Part shown: positions 22,901 through 33,586 of the stretch, in pieces
How the letters are laid out: each line of letters opens with the position of its first letter
Position numbering within the stretch: position 1 is the first letter of the stretch
Origin: Oscheius dolichura
Lineage: Eukaryota; Nematoda; Chromadorea; Rhabditida; Rhabditidae
Assembly: GCA_932521035.1 (NCBI GenBank)
Contig: OW051496.1
Location: 9,858,001-9,922,000, forward strand
Direction of reading: 5' to 3'
Length of the DNA stretch: 64,000 nt
The notes under the pieces: model-generated
What the model saw: the letters and a program-made list of their open reading frames with translations, nothing else
Told to the model about the DNA's origin: nothing
Databases searched by the model: none
Translations under genes and position numbers: made by a program

Positions 22901-25900
22901 ATTTGTCTGGAATCGAAGTGAGTACAATTTGAAATACTGTAATCTCTGGAATAGAAGCTCAGGGCTCTATTTCAGAAAATACGGTAATCCCGTCTTAAAT
23001 ATGATGTAGTTCTTTAAGTTACCTTGTTATTTCAGCGTGGCCGGGTTCTTTATGTGCTGTTCCGCCACTCCATCCTCCCAACGGCCGCCTCAACGCGGCC
23101 GTAAGCCTGACAGCGGCATGCCAGACACTCTAGCCGCCCTCATGAGGACCATCTCTCCCTGCCCACCTCAACTCTCGACTAATGGACAGACTTGCACCGT
23201 CAATTCTATTGGTAAACCTTTAAATCCAATTTTAATGAAGGAAAGTATAGGAGAATGCCCGGATAACCATTTGTGCTACAAAGATGCCGCCTTCGAGCTG
23301 GGCAGCTGCTGCCGGACAGTTCAGCCGCCTAAATGTAACCAAAGAACTTTTATTCCCGTTTTCTTGGAAGGAACACAGGTAAACCTTTAAATGAAGCCTT
23401 TAATAATGAGAACATTACTGTAGGTACAAGTCTGCCACGCGGATCAGGCCGGCTGTCCCCGAGATTCCCGCTGCATGACGTCTACAATCCCCAAATTGGC
23501 TATTTGCTGCAAGAAGTACACTCCACCTCCGGGTAGAGGGGTTCGTTTTCCCTGTTATCTTCTTAAATTCTCTTTTAAAGGTCTCCGGAAGTCAGTCAAT
23601 GTGTAAAAATGGCAACCGTCCCTTCTATATGGGCTCGGAGCCTCAGGAATGCAATTTCATGTTTAACACCTGCCCTGATGGCCATAAGTGCGAGTTCTCC
23701 TCCACTGGAAAGCCTGTCTGCTGTGCGGATCAATCCGACATTCGTTGTCCTCACGGCTCCTCTGCCTTTGAATACGGCGGTCGTCCTCTAGCCTGTCCTC
23801 CAGGGAGCTTCAAATGCCCTTCTGGATATGCCTGCCTCGCGAGCACAAATCCACAGTACCATCTCTGCTGCTCGACGGGAGTTGTCCCTACCCAGCCTCA
23901 ATGCGCCCGAGGGGAAGCTTACGCCGAGCCCGGAACGAATAGAAGACAATTCTGCTCTCCTCTAGCTAACAATTGTCCTATTGGCTACCAGTGTATGGAA
24001 AGTGACCGCCCGGGACAGTTTATCTGCTGTACGCAGGGCGATTTCACCGATAGATTTAAAGGTCTGCTTGATTTTAACATATTTTCTATGAAAAATTGAG
24101 TTTTAGGCTTCTGCCCCCCTCAACAACTCCCCTATGTGTCTAGAGAAGGCTTCCCTCCTACTTGCCACATGCAGTTGAATCCCTGCCCTTCGACGGCTCC
24201 TTATGTTTGTATCTACTCTCCACAGAAACAGGTATACTGCACTTTCCTTCCTTTAAATGAAAAATACTGTAGGATTCTTTCTGCTGCGCTCCAATTGATA
24301 CAGCAGTTCGCCCTATGGCCATTCCGGAGAATGTAGCCGCCAGACCGGGTCGCTTTGGCTCCAGCGGAAGTGGTGGAGGCGGAGGAATTAACTACGAGCT
24401 CCCCAGTCAAAATGTCCCCGTCCCCCCAGGAAATCCTATGTCCGGAATGACGGCAACTTTCCCTGGAGGACCAATTGCCCCGGGAATGGGCGGGCCTGTC
24501 GGAATCCCGGATCCAATTCCAGGAGTTGATAAATCAAAGGTAAATTCGATACTCAGATGGTCCTGCACAGAAAATGTTTTAGCTCCTTCCTCCTGGATTT
24601 GTGAATACTGGAAATAATGGCAACTTTGGACAGCAGAATAACTTTGGACTGAATTCTTTTGGTGGAAATGGAAACGCAAATGGAAATGAGAACTATAACT
24701 TTGAATTTATTGACAAGAACGGGCAGAAGGCCTTCCAAGGAGGGAATAATTTCGGCCAGGGCAGCAGCAACAGCAACAATTTTGGACAGAATAACTTCGG
24801 ACAAGGCAACAATTTCGGGCAAGCCAACAACTTTGGTCAGGCCAATAATTTCGGAGGTGGATTGGGAACAAATACGTTCAACTCCTTCAGCATGAATCAG
24901 GTTTGTGTCAAGAGCTTTTCCAAGAAATAGGGTTACCGTAACGAGTCGCAGAACATTCCGCGCGGGACCTTTTGACCAAAAGTGATCGGGATTTTCGATT
25001 TTTCTCGATTTTTCTTCGGCGTTTGGCCAAAAGGTCCCGAAGAGATCTACCATAACCCTATTTTTTTTGGAAAGACTATAGATGCTTGATAGACCTTTAA
25101 AAACGATTTATATTCTTCCAGCTTTCTTCCCAGTTGGCTGAAGTTGCCACTGGATGCCCACTAGGCTCCCGCCCCCTTGTCAGAATAGACAGAACTGTTG
25201 TTGAATGCGCCGAGAGGCCCTGTCCCGAAGGATTCGCCTGTGTCTTTGCTGAACGAGTTAGTTCCCTCTTTTCTTCTGTGAAATAACCTCTAACTTTCTA
25301 GGAAAGCCGCTTCCAATGCTGTTCTTCTTCTTCCATTATGCTGGCTGCTTCAAAGCCAGAAAATAAAGAGACTAGCTCTCCTCCAACTGTACTGGAAACT
25401 GGCAGCAGCCATGGACAAGGAAATGCCAATGGAGTGGGATTGGAATGCCCTCCTGGCTTCTTCCTTATCGATGGAAAATGTCTCAAAGTCCTGTTCGCTG
25501 GACAGAAGGGCTGTATTTCTGATGATCAGTGCTCAATGAGAGAAGCTAATTCCACTTGTGATAGTGGTTACTGTATCTGCCCGGTTGGAAAACCACTGGT
25601 TCATGGTGGAAAATGCGTTGCCAACTGTCCAGAAGGATTCGCTAACATCGCTGGAAGGTAGGGATTTTTTACCATGCGTCTATTTTTTCGTCTTGGTCCC
25701 CGGCAGTCCGATTTCCTGCACCCGTAAAGTCTTGGCAGGAGGGTCTTCTTTATTCAAAACTGTTACAAAATCCGTGACACCTTTATACCTTTGGCCTGCC
25801 GAGACTTTACGGGTGCAGGGGATCGAACTGTCGAGGGCCGAGCGGGATTTTGAATGGGTACTGCATTCTCGTCGATTCTACCGTATTTTTGACAAAAAAA

Positions 25901-26353
25901 ATTGCCAATTTTCAGGTGCTACGATCCAACTACCGTAATCTTCATGGATTCCGTGGACGAGAGGATAAATGGAACCGTCGGTGGCTATTGCTTGGACACC
26001 CTAATTGAGGAGAAGCGCTGCCAAGTGAAGAATGCCTACTGTAGTGAGAAGACCATCACCTGTACTTGCAAGCCCGGCTTCGAGTTGGAAATGGACTTCG
26101 CCAATAAAAACGATAAGGGCTCCTGTAAACAGATGGAGTCGTCTAAATTTGCCCACGCTCCACAGGCCGCCCCTCCGGCAATCGACGACGAATTGTATTT
26201 CATTGATATTGGTAAGAAACGGGCTTTCAAACAGAGGACAGAGTATTTTTAGCTCCAAAAGTATTGGAAGCGGCCAACAGTACGATGGAAGACGACGTGG
26301 ATGTGAATAAGTACCTCTTCCAGACGGACGAACTCATCCCGGTCTTTGCCTAA
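19918..26353 (+). CDS. Large secreted Kunitz/lustrin cysteine-rich protein
   Basis: Multidomain secreted protein of roughly 1,400 residues, likely extracellular or cuticle-associated with protease-inhibitor modules. ATG 19918 follows a TTTTAG acceptor by 4 nt and opens a signal peptide (RPLLVIWLFTLLLATVSA). Then come a chitin-binding-like cysteine unit (CVSGKIFNPDRGEC) and numerous lustrin-type repeats of the form CPxGxxC...YCC. Three Kunitz domains (FQFSQCGGNANSF at 21.7 kb, FQYYGCNGNGNNF at 22.2 kb, FAYNGCGGTPNRF at 22.5 kb) each keep six cysteines. More lustrin repeats follow (23.0-24.3 kb). Next are a Gly/Pro linker and an Asn/Gly/Gln-rich segment (24.6-24.9 kb, units NNFGQ). The C-terminus has an EB-like module (QKGCISDDQC; CICPVGKPL) and a tail ending ELIPVFA. 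About 15 short introns; family B (24913-25080) and family A (25700-25843) copies sit in two of them. Confidence 0.92.
24601..24900 (+). repeat. Asn/Gly/Gln-rich coding repeat (NNFGQ units)
   Basis: Tandem imperfect units such as NNFGQG, NNFGQA and NNFGQANNFGG within the Kunitz/lustrin protein. The DNA repeats as AATAATTTCGG / AACAACTTTGGTCAG-like 15-18 nt units. The composition resembles prion-like or elastomeric low-complexity segments. Confidence 0.85.
24913..25080. mobile_element. Family B MITE, intronic
   Basis: Left GCTTTTCCAAGAAATAGGGT, core ATTCCGCGCGGGACCTTTTG, right end TTTTTTTTGGAAAGACTATA. It fills the intron after the SFSMNQ exon. Confidence 0.85.
25700..25843. mobile_element. 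Family A MITE, intronic
   Basis: Left TCCTGCACCCGTAAAGTCTT, right GAGACTTTACGGGTGCAGGG then TCGAGGGCCGAGC. The spacer is shared with other copies. It lies in the intron between the SPEGFANIAGR-type and CYDPTTVIFMD exons of the Kunitz/lustrin gene. Confidence 0.85.
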
Positions 26354-26473
26354 AAAACAAGGAGAAGTACTGTAACTTGCTCAAGAGACTTCGTATTACC
26401 CGTGGTAATCCCCGAAACGTGTCTGTATTTATTGATATTGGTACTCATACAATAACCATATTTATTTTATTAT

Positions 26474-26479
26474 AATAAA
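26474..26479 (+). promoter_or_regulatory. Polyadenylation signal of the Kunitz/lustrin gene
   Basis: AATAAA 121 nt after the stop in an AT-rich tail. The convergent RING gene ends about 200 nt further on. Confidence 0.6.
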
Positions 26480-26684
26480 TTATTTATTTATATTCCCGCC
26501 TTATTTTAACCTTCAAAAAATAGAAGAGATAAACATAGAATCCGAATTTTTTTATTGAAATGTGTCACAAAAAGTAATCTTCGTTGTTTACGCCGTCTTC
26601 TGTCCTCTTCGGAGAACTTCGACGTACCGCGCATTAAAGAAGCAGACGCTCGACTAAAATCACAGGATTTACCAACTTTATAAG

Positions 26685-28325
26685 CTAGAAATTACCAGGA
26701 GGCTCTTCGTCTTCCCCTTCCCAGACACGTGGGCGGGGATGGGCGGGAAGGCCGGCAGCTAGGCGCCGAGCAGCGGCGAGTCGTCCTCCCGGTAGTCCAG
26801 CAGCTGGGCCCCGTTGTGCCGGTGGACGACGGGCAGCGGCGGCTACAGGAGCCAGGGGCAAACGACGTGCCTCAGCAACACGGCGAGCCCTCTCGGAGAC
26901 TTCGGGAGCTCTGATCGGTACTGGACGAGCAGCGGCTGGTCCAGCTGCCGGGCGTCTCGGTGGCCGCCGAGGAACGGAAGGAGGGATGGCAGCCATGGCT
27001 ATTACTAAAATGGATTGTAAATCACAAATAGAATTGGTCTCACCCTCAGCTTCTTCAAAAATCACCGGCTCGGGATTTACAATTTCAAACTCGACTGGTC
27101 CAGCTGCCAGGCGCCTCGGTGGCGGGGGAGGAGGATGAGGGCTGGCGACCCTGACTGAAATATATTAGTGATTTGAATCCCGTCAATTATGGATCTTACC
27201 CGCAATGGGATCAAAGTTCATTGGTTCCACAAATTCAAACTCGGCCGGTCCATCTGCCGGGCGTCTCGGTGGCTGAGGGGTGGCAAGCATGGTTATTGCT
27301 AAAATAGCTTGTACGTCTCGTAGATTATAATTCTCATCCTCGGCAATTTCAAAGAGCAGCTCCTCCACATCGGCATTTACAATACCCACCACGACTGGAA
27401 CATCGTCGCCGCTTGGAACTGCTACAGCGGCAGGGACAGCCGGAGCGGCCAGCTCAATGGCCTGTAGGCGCTCAATACGGTTGACGTATTCTTCACGAGT
27501 ATAGGTGTTACGAATATGGCGGCTGAACGATTAAGTTTAATATACTGGCCCGAGTTTTTTGACTGACCTTGGTTGATAGTCCTCGAAGATGTCGAACAGG
27601 TTCTCCTCATTCTGGCCGAAATTGTCTCCTGTTCCATTTGCTCTTTCCTCGTTGACAAACTTCATCAAATATTCCAGCTCAATCTTGTCCATTGCCATCA
27701 TCGCCTCCTGTGACTGAAACCGTTCCGGATACATCTCTTCATACTGGTCAATAATCTGCTGGACGAAGGTGTCGCGCGTCATGCTCATGATGGGGATCCG
27801 GCACTTCGGGCAGGTGTTGTTCCGGTCGGCCCAGGAGAGGATACAAGCAGCGCAGAACTTATGGTTACAGTTGGAAATGGCGAGAACGTTGTAGATCACT
27901 TCCATGCAGATTTCACAGGTCAAGGACTTCTCGTCCAGGAAGCAGCGGTCCTGGGGAGCTTCGACTTCTTCGAGACGGGAAATCGGCGGCTCCTGGGAGC
28001 AGACCGGCGCCAGATTCAATATATCTGGACGGGGCAGTAGTGGAGGTAGCTTCACCGTGGGCAGGAATACGATGGAGAATAGCCAATGGAGCACAGCGCC
28101 TAGTAGTCCAAGAGCCCATAACACCACGGTTAATATGACGAGTATCTGAACAAACTTTTGAGATTTTTCCCTGATTTTTTAGAGCAAATTTCTAGGATTT
28201 TAGCGCCAGTTTTCTGCACAGTAAGCCTTCTAATAGGCTCCTATTGTATTCATCAAATTGTAACAAAAGTCTAGTTTTCTAAAAATCGCGAAGAAGGAAG
28301 AGCAGACCTGCTCAGGAAGAGCCAT
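26685..28325 (-). CDS. Membrane-anchored RING-finger (C3HC4) protein, probable E3 ligase
   Basis: A six-codon first exon (MALPEQ, ATG at 28325) splices to ILVILTVVLWALGLLGAVLH, one or two TM helices at the very N-terminus. The RING domain follows at about residues 75-115: CEICMEVIYNVLAI, CNHKFCAACILSWA, TCPKC, giving the C-x2-C...C-x-H-x2-C-x2-C...C-x2-C spacing. After it come FVQQIIDQYEEMYPERF, an acidic stretch, a helix with TREEYVNRIERLQAIELAA, and a Pro/Arg/Ala-rich tail. In the tail a PPRRPADGPAEFEF-type unit occurs three times (27.25, 27.1 and 26.95 kb). The stop at 26685 is one option; a donor-like GTAATTTC just before it would instead lead to an alternative short last exon. Likely ubiquitin transfer at an internal membrane. 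Confidence 0.85.
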
Positions 28326-28529
28326 GGCGAGTAATGAAGGCCATTTCAGAAATCTACCAAAAACTCGAAAAGTCGGCTTTATTCTGTGATTCCTTCCTGT
28401 TAGAAACCTGTTGAACCTGGTAACTGTACCACATCGGGGTTAAACGAATTATTGGTCCCGTAGGGATCTTTCTTGCCCGAAGATTTTTCCCACAAAAACA
28501 AGAAATAAAAGTCTTTTATTGGTCTATCC

Positions 28530-29340
28530 CTAGTACAAATTGAGATAAGTATTCCTCCGATCTTCCTCGTCCAATATGGCCCAAGTCTCCTGTGATCGTT
28601 TATATTCATAGGCCGTAAATATGGTAACCAGGTAGTTTCCGACTTTTAGAGCGAGGGATACTGTAAATTTTAGCTATAAAATTTCTGTTTTATCAAACTT
28701 ACCAAGGAAAAGGGAAATATTACCATCTTCTGGCCCAGTTGTGATCATTTTATCAATGGTGAAGGGGAACAGACGGCAGAAGAAGGAGGCCTGAATACAG
28801 TAATCTTACAAAACTTGTATAGGCGGTAAAATAATGGGTCCCGCAGCGAAAAAGTCATATTAGAGGATGAAACGGAGCCTTTTTGACCAGGTTTGACTCC
28901 CTGAAAGTCTCCCCATCGTTGTGAGACCTGAAGATAACTGTAGTTAACTTACCGGTATGAAAAATGAACAGAGAAACCAGTGGCCGTCTGCCAATTCCTT
29001 GTCGAACACGTATCGTTGGTTTGAATTGATATAATGGTGCTGAAAACTGGCATTTATCACCTAACAAGAAAATTATACTCACGTATATTTCGGCGCAATA
29101 GAAGGCAGCAGTTACGACTAGGAAAATGAATTCGAACTTATAGAATATCACAAGGAATACGATCGTTTTCATATTGTGATCCATACATAAGTAGACAAGC
29201 CAGAATACTACCTAAAAATTGGATTGAAACTGACTGGAAAGGTACGAGACCTCAGTGATGCTGGTTAACAGGGTAGTTAATTGTAGGCCAATAAAATAGG
29301 GGCGACGATAGATCAGGTTAAATTCAGCTGACCAGATCAT
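28530..29340 (-). CDS. Four-TM protein, tandem paralogue 1
   Basis: Exons from ATG 29340: MIWSAEFNLIYRRPYFIGLQ with TTLLTSITE; VVFWLVYLCMDHN with IVFLVIFYKFEFIFLVVTAA; NSNQRYVFDKELADGHWFLC; FFCRLFPFTIDKMITTG; and the last exon, with LALKVGNYLVTIFTAYEYK and ending TYLNLY at 28530. Four hydrophobic helices and a short charged tail. The layout is like the small tetraspan proteins common in nematodes (DUF7027/LAPTM-like); that family call is tentative. The neighbouring gene upstream is a diverged copy with matching exon boundaries. Function unknown. Confidence 0.7.
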
Positions 29341-29511
29341 TTGAAAGGGATCTTTGTTAAAATCAATAGCTTTTCTAAGGCATCATAGCGTCAGAAGTTT
29401 GGCTATGGACGCGGGAAGCGAGTCCGCAGACCACCCAGGACGCTTGTAAGCCCCAGAGGGTGCAATTCGGATTGGAAAAGAACCCAACCGTAGCAATTTA
29501 TTCAGTTTTGA

Positions 29512-30684
29512 CTAGCACAAATTGAGAGAAATAGTGTTTTCATCTTCTACTTCTAATTTCTTCCATTCTTCATGAGTTTTACCATACTGTATTACCGTAT
29601 ATCCACAAAGGATACAAGTAACTCCTTTGAGGAGCAGCGAACCTGTAAATTGGCATTAGCATTACTGATATCAACTTGCCAAAGAGATACTCTTTCATAA
29701 AAAGATTAAGAGGATATGTGACAGTAGCAGACACACGAACGAGTATCCCCTGAATACGGTAAGTTTTTTAAACACGGCTCTGATGCTGAATAAGGGTCCA
29801 ATTGAAAACAAGGGTCCAATGACTTGATCGGCGGGGATTATTCAGAGGTTCTCTTCTCAAAATGGATGGCATGTTACATATGCGTCGAAAGCTCTTGAAC
29901 TGGCGAATTTAACTGTGCACATAAAAAAGGGAAGCTCCTAAAAATAGTCCTTATTTGCCATGTGTCGTTGTTTGTTGGCTTCTCCAGTATTATTTGATAA
30001 TAGACTAACTGATACCACTTTATTTTATGTGTACAGTATGCCGTTAAATTCGCGAGATCGAGAGCTTTCAAATCATATATGAAATGCCTGGGAATGCCCA
30101 TTTTGGGTAGAGAAATTCTGGTTAGGCTGCGCCGATCAAGTCATTGGATCCTTGTTTTCCATTGGATTCTGCATCAGGACGAATTAAACCCTCACAAAAT
30201 AAGTAATAACTAGTAAACAGTCATCTTGTAGATTATCTCCTTTGTTGAATAAATCACTGAGGCTAGCTGTAGTCAAGTGTATCTGCTCTAAAATAAGTTC
30301 TCCTGTCGAAGTTACGTACCTTCATATCATAAATAAGGATGGCAAATTGGAAAAGTAGAAGAACAGCGTCAACCAATATAATTAACGAGAAAAGATTGTT
30401 AATCTCCCCGACGGGAACGCCAGAAATATACTTTACCCATAAATACACCTGGAAATTGAACAATATGTAGGTTTCAAAGGGAATATTCGGGACCTCTCTG
30501 CTACGGGACCAGGAAGCTTTCAAACCTGGACCCGTAGCGGAGGCGCCACCAAATTTGAATCCGCGGAATATCCCTTTAAAAATGGACTATAATGTACCTC
30601 GGCGACTTCAATTAAAAGGGTTAGAAGTCGTACGCCGACAAAGAATGGGCAATGATAAATCAACTTAAATTTGGTAGAACACAT
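29512..30684 (-). CDS. Four-TM protein, tandem paralogue 2
   Basis: Same exon plan as its downstream neighbour: MCSTKFKLIYHCPFFVGVRL with LTLLIEVAE (ATG 30684); VYLWVKYISG with LFSLIILVDAVLLLFQFAIL; an exon with IHLTTASLSDLFNKGDNLQD; GILVRVSATVTYPLNLFM; last exon LLLKGVTCILCGYTVIQYGK ending ISLNLC at 29512. The final intron starts GCAAGT rather than GTAAGT, matching position for position the GTAAGT donor of the paralogue, so I read it as a GC-AG intron. The third intron has been expanded by a 390-bp foldback (29786-30176), and the first intron holds a family C element. It looks intact despite these insertions. Confidence 0.6.
29786..30176. mobile_element. Large foldback element in paralogue 2 intron
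   Basis: Imperfect inverted repeat with arms of about 150 nt. The left arm carries GGGTCCAATGACTTGATCGG, TCAAAATGGATGGCATG and GGCGAATTTAACTGTGCACA. The right arm carries their diverged complements (CCGATCAAGTCATTGGATCC; GCCGTTAAATTCGCGAGATC). The open frame inside it is a by-product of the repeat. Confidence 0.75.
30467..30591. mobile_element. Family C element with extended TIR
   Basis: Outer arms TTTCAAAGGGAATATTCGGG and CCGCGGAATATCCCTTTAAA then ATGGACTATA. The inner hairpin, GCTACGGGACCAGGAAGC against its partner, is shared with 17968-18013. It lies in the first intron of paralogue 2. Confidence 0.7.
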
Positions 30685-31046
30685 CACTGACGCTAGACTG
30701 CTATCTAATCGATAGGCATCATTATGCTGACCCCGTCTTTATGATAACTATGCCAACGATCCCTGCTCCTCGAAGCCAATTTTTTAAATCAAAAATGGAG
30801 TATAAAGAGCTAATTTACGCATATCTTTAGTACAACTTGAGATCAATGTTCTGGGTGTCTTTTTCTTCTTCTTCCAATTTCATGTTGGCTAGGTTTTTGC
30901 ATTTGAACGGCTATTTACCAAACGCGTCGGCGAGATCCTGACAGAATCAGGACAATGCAACATCTTGCAACATCTGCCAGCAAAAAAAGTGAGGCAATAA
31001 CTGTTTCATGCACCGTTGCACTGGTCAGGAATGTTAGGTTTGCGGG

Positions 31047-31054
31047 TATAAAAG
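31047..31054 (+). promoter_or_regulatory. TATA box of the Thr-rich secreted protein gene
   Basis: TATAAAAG 46 nt before the ATG. This places transcription start about 20-25 nt upstream of translation, a compact core promoter with no obvious leader-acceptor site. Confidence 0.55.
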
Positions 31055-31099
31055 AGAGGTGAAGAGGACGAGAAATCATCAGCTGTTCTTCGCTGTATC

Positions 31100-31641
31100 A
31101 TGATATTCTCCTTCCTTCTCGCTACTGGCTGCCTCCTTCTGGTAGCGGATGCCTGCGCTCCTGGTCCCGCTCAACCTGTCACGTCGACTACCACAACTAC
31201 TCCAGCCGGTCCAACTACTACAACTACCCCAAGTACTACAACCACTTCCACTACTACAACTACTACAACTACGACGAAGCCCGGTTAGTTTTTTGAGTCT
31301 TTTAAAGGCAAACTAACGTTTACAGAATGTCAAATGTGTACAGAAAGTATGCCGGATGTTGGCTTCACCGCCGTGGGGGCAACGGTTACGCTCAATGAGA
31401 CCACCAACTGTGTCACGGCTTCTGTTGACTGTGGTAACGAAATAGAGCTACAGATAACACCTGTTGAAGTAATTGGAAAAGAGATAATAACGAACAACAT
31501 TTTTAGGAAGCTATTTCCATTCCCAATATGAATGGGAAGGTCCTTTTCACTTGCTCTGCCGAAAAAACTTGGGTATGGGGACTGGAGAATGTCCAAGTTA
31601 AGACCGTAGAGTGTGTGGAAATTGAAAGTAAATTTATGTAG
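31100..31641 (+). CDS. Small secreted Thr-rich protein with C6-like domain
   Basis: Three exons. The signal peptide IFSFLLATGCLLLVADA is followed by a mucin-like Thr tract (TTTTTPAGPTTTTTP and on) likely to be O-glycosylated. A compact C-terminal region has about five cysteines (CQMCTESM, NCVTASVDC, LFTCSAEKTW, VKTVEC). Introns follow the KP codons and the TPVE codons. The architecture of signal, poly-Thr stalk and C6/DUF281-like domain is common in nematode surface or gut-secreted proteins. The C6 label is by layout, not by a full motif match. Confidence 0.75.
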
Positions 31642-31850
31642 ATCAAATTATTTATGGCAATAAAGCATCTAACAACAATGTAGAAACAAGTTTTCTGGGC
31701 GATGTTGGAACATGGGAGAATTTAAAATTAAAACAATTTGTCTTTTCCACTGCTCAGCAATCATTATAATACAAAAGTTATCGATTTTTGTGGTCTGCCC
31801 ATGAGTATGGCCGCTTTTGGCTTTCCCTGTTCCTCAATCAATGGAGGAAT

Positions 31851-33171
31851 ATGCTGGTTCAACACGACTGCTCCCCAGGGTTTCCCCTTATCAGCCTCCC
31901 GTCCAATCTTCTGGAAAAGGTTCTCACAAAGGTTTAAAATCTCCACTTTCCAGTGACTGTTTTTCCAGTTTGAATGGAAAACTTATTTCTCTTTACACAA
32001 AACATGCAAGGCAATCTCCGAGTTTACTCGAACCAGTAGGAATATTCGAGTTTGCGTGGATAGAAATTGTCATCTACTTTGGGAACAGGATAAAGATAGT
32101 TCTTTCCAACTGAAAGCTGAATATCGGTGGAATTTCCGAAATAAACATGTCAATATCGAGGATCTGTACGGAGTTAGGTTTCGAGCTCTTGCTTTACCAC
32201 GAGGTTAGGGCATTTTTCATATAGTCCGTTTTCAACCGATATGTCACGAATTCAAATTTCGCGGCGCATCTCCGTTGCGAGACCATGTCGGAAGAAGGCT
32301 GGTCTCACAGCGGAGGCGCGACAGACCTTTAAATCCCTTGACATATCCGTTGGAAATAGACTATACTAGAGTCAAGATAAAGCCTCTTTTTCCATTCTAT
32401 TTCCTTCTAAATATAATATTGTTGTTACAGAAATCGAGGAAGAATTCGATCAGTTTTTGGATAAATTAAAGAAATACCGTATCACCTCGACAAAGCTATC
32501 GCTTATCCACACTTACAGCCGTTTAAATTTGACAAAAGAGCGCTGCGCGGCTCTTTTCCGAACTCAGCGACCAACATATTTGACCATGAATAGTTTAGGG
32601 TCTAATCGCTTTGAAGCTGCTTTCCATTTAAAGGAATTGGTAAATATCAGATCGTTCCTCACTTTTCTCTTGTATTTTTAGAAAGAAATGGTTGTAGCAA
32701 TAGATGCTGTCAGTGCATTTTGGGCAGCCAGAAATCTATTGGTCCGGCTAGAAAAGATGGTTATATACGTCAACACGGAGAGAAGCCTCAGCTCTGAGAG
32801 CTTCTTCAATTTGATTCTATTCATCTTACAGGTAAGTTTCAAGGAACAACTGCTGGTCTTGGTCCTGAAGCGAATCGATCAGCCCAAAAATTAACCCCCT
32901 CAACCCTCCTTTCTTTCAGTTCTTAAGCTCTACGTCTCTTCCAAATCTCCGCTCCTTCACCCTCCATGTTCCCTGGCGCAGACCTGTCCCCTCGTCAAAT
33001 GAACTACTGGAAAAGTTCCGTAACTTCGATCCAGCCGCCCAGATGTATCCCCACTATCAACAAGAACGGAAACTCTTCCTGAAGAATCTCCTGGACTCTA
33101 ACGGGCAGCCCAGCGAGTTTACTATAAACGATTTCAATGCAAAGGTCCAATATGGAGGGAAAAATACATAA
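31851..33171 (+). CDS. F-box protein with LRR/FTH-like C-terminus
   Basis: From an internal ATG at 31851 the protein begins MLVQHDCSPG and enters an F-box (FPLISLPSNLLEKVLTK | FEWKTYFSLHKTCKAISEF) split by a 37-nt intron. Later exons give VCVDRNCHLLWEQD, EIEEEFDQFLDKLKKYRI, a helix rich in basic residues, EKMVIYVNTERSLSSESFFN and LPNLRSFTLHVPWRR, like the beta-strand/Leu repeats of nematode FTH or LRR F-box proteins. It ends NAKVQYGGKNT at 33171. The role is likely substrate recognition in an SCF ubiquitin ligase. The start is uncertain because the frame is closed just upstream. A family C element lies in the intron at 32219-32365. Confidence 0.75.
32219..32365. mobile_element. Family C element, diverged copy
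   Basis: Ends TATAGTCCGTTTTCAACCGA and ATATCCGTTGGAAATAGACT then ATA. The inner hairpin is TCTCCGTTGCGAGACCA against TGGTCTCACAGCGGAGGCG. Intron of the F-box gene. Confidence 0.7.
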
Positions 33172-33586
33172 ATCCTTCTTGTTTTCGTTTAGCCTTTGAT
33201 TTTATATAGAAATATTTATCATAAAGGTTAAAATAATCGGATAGCCGTTTAGTAGAAGCACCGCAATGGAGCGGCCATCAAGAACTATCACTATCTTCTT
33301 CTTTCCTTTGTTCATAATCGCGGGCCATAGCCTCCAGTTTCTCCTTATGACTCTGTAAATTTAGTCATTCCTTTATCAACATATACAGTATCGCAAAAAT
33401 CGACAACCTTTGGTATCCCCATTGTAAAGGACTAGAATTTAGAGGAATAAAAAGAAATGGATACAGACTTTGAATTCACGGCTTTATCCCCCACAAAAAC
33501 CTTCATAACAATCCCAATTTATAAGGAACCATTAATATGAAAAAGAATTATTAAGCCGGAGAGGAGTGGCATTATTTTCTAAGCGA
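33172..33586. other. Convergent intergenic gap
   Basis: AT-rich 3' flanks of the F-box gene (+) and the coiled-coil gene (-). I see no gene or repeat. Confidence 0.4.

Noticed and set aside
29874-30101. 75-codon minus-strand open frame
   Set aside because: It lies inside the 29786-30176 foldback and is not part of the spliced paralogue 2.
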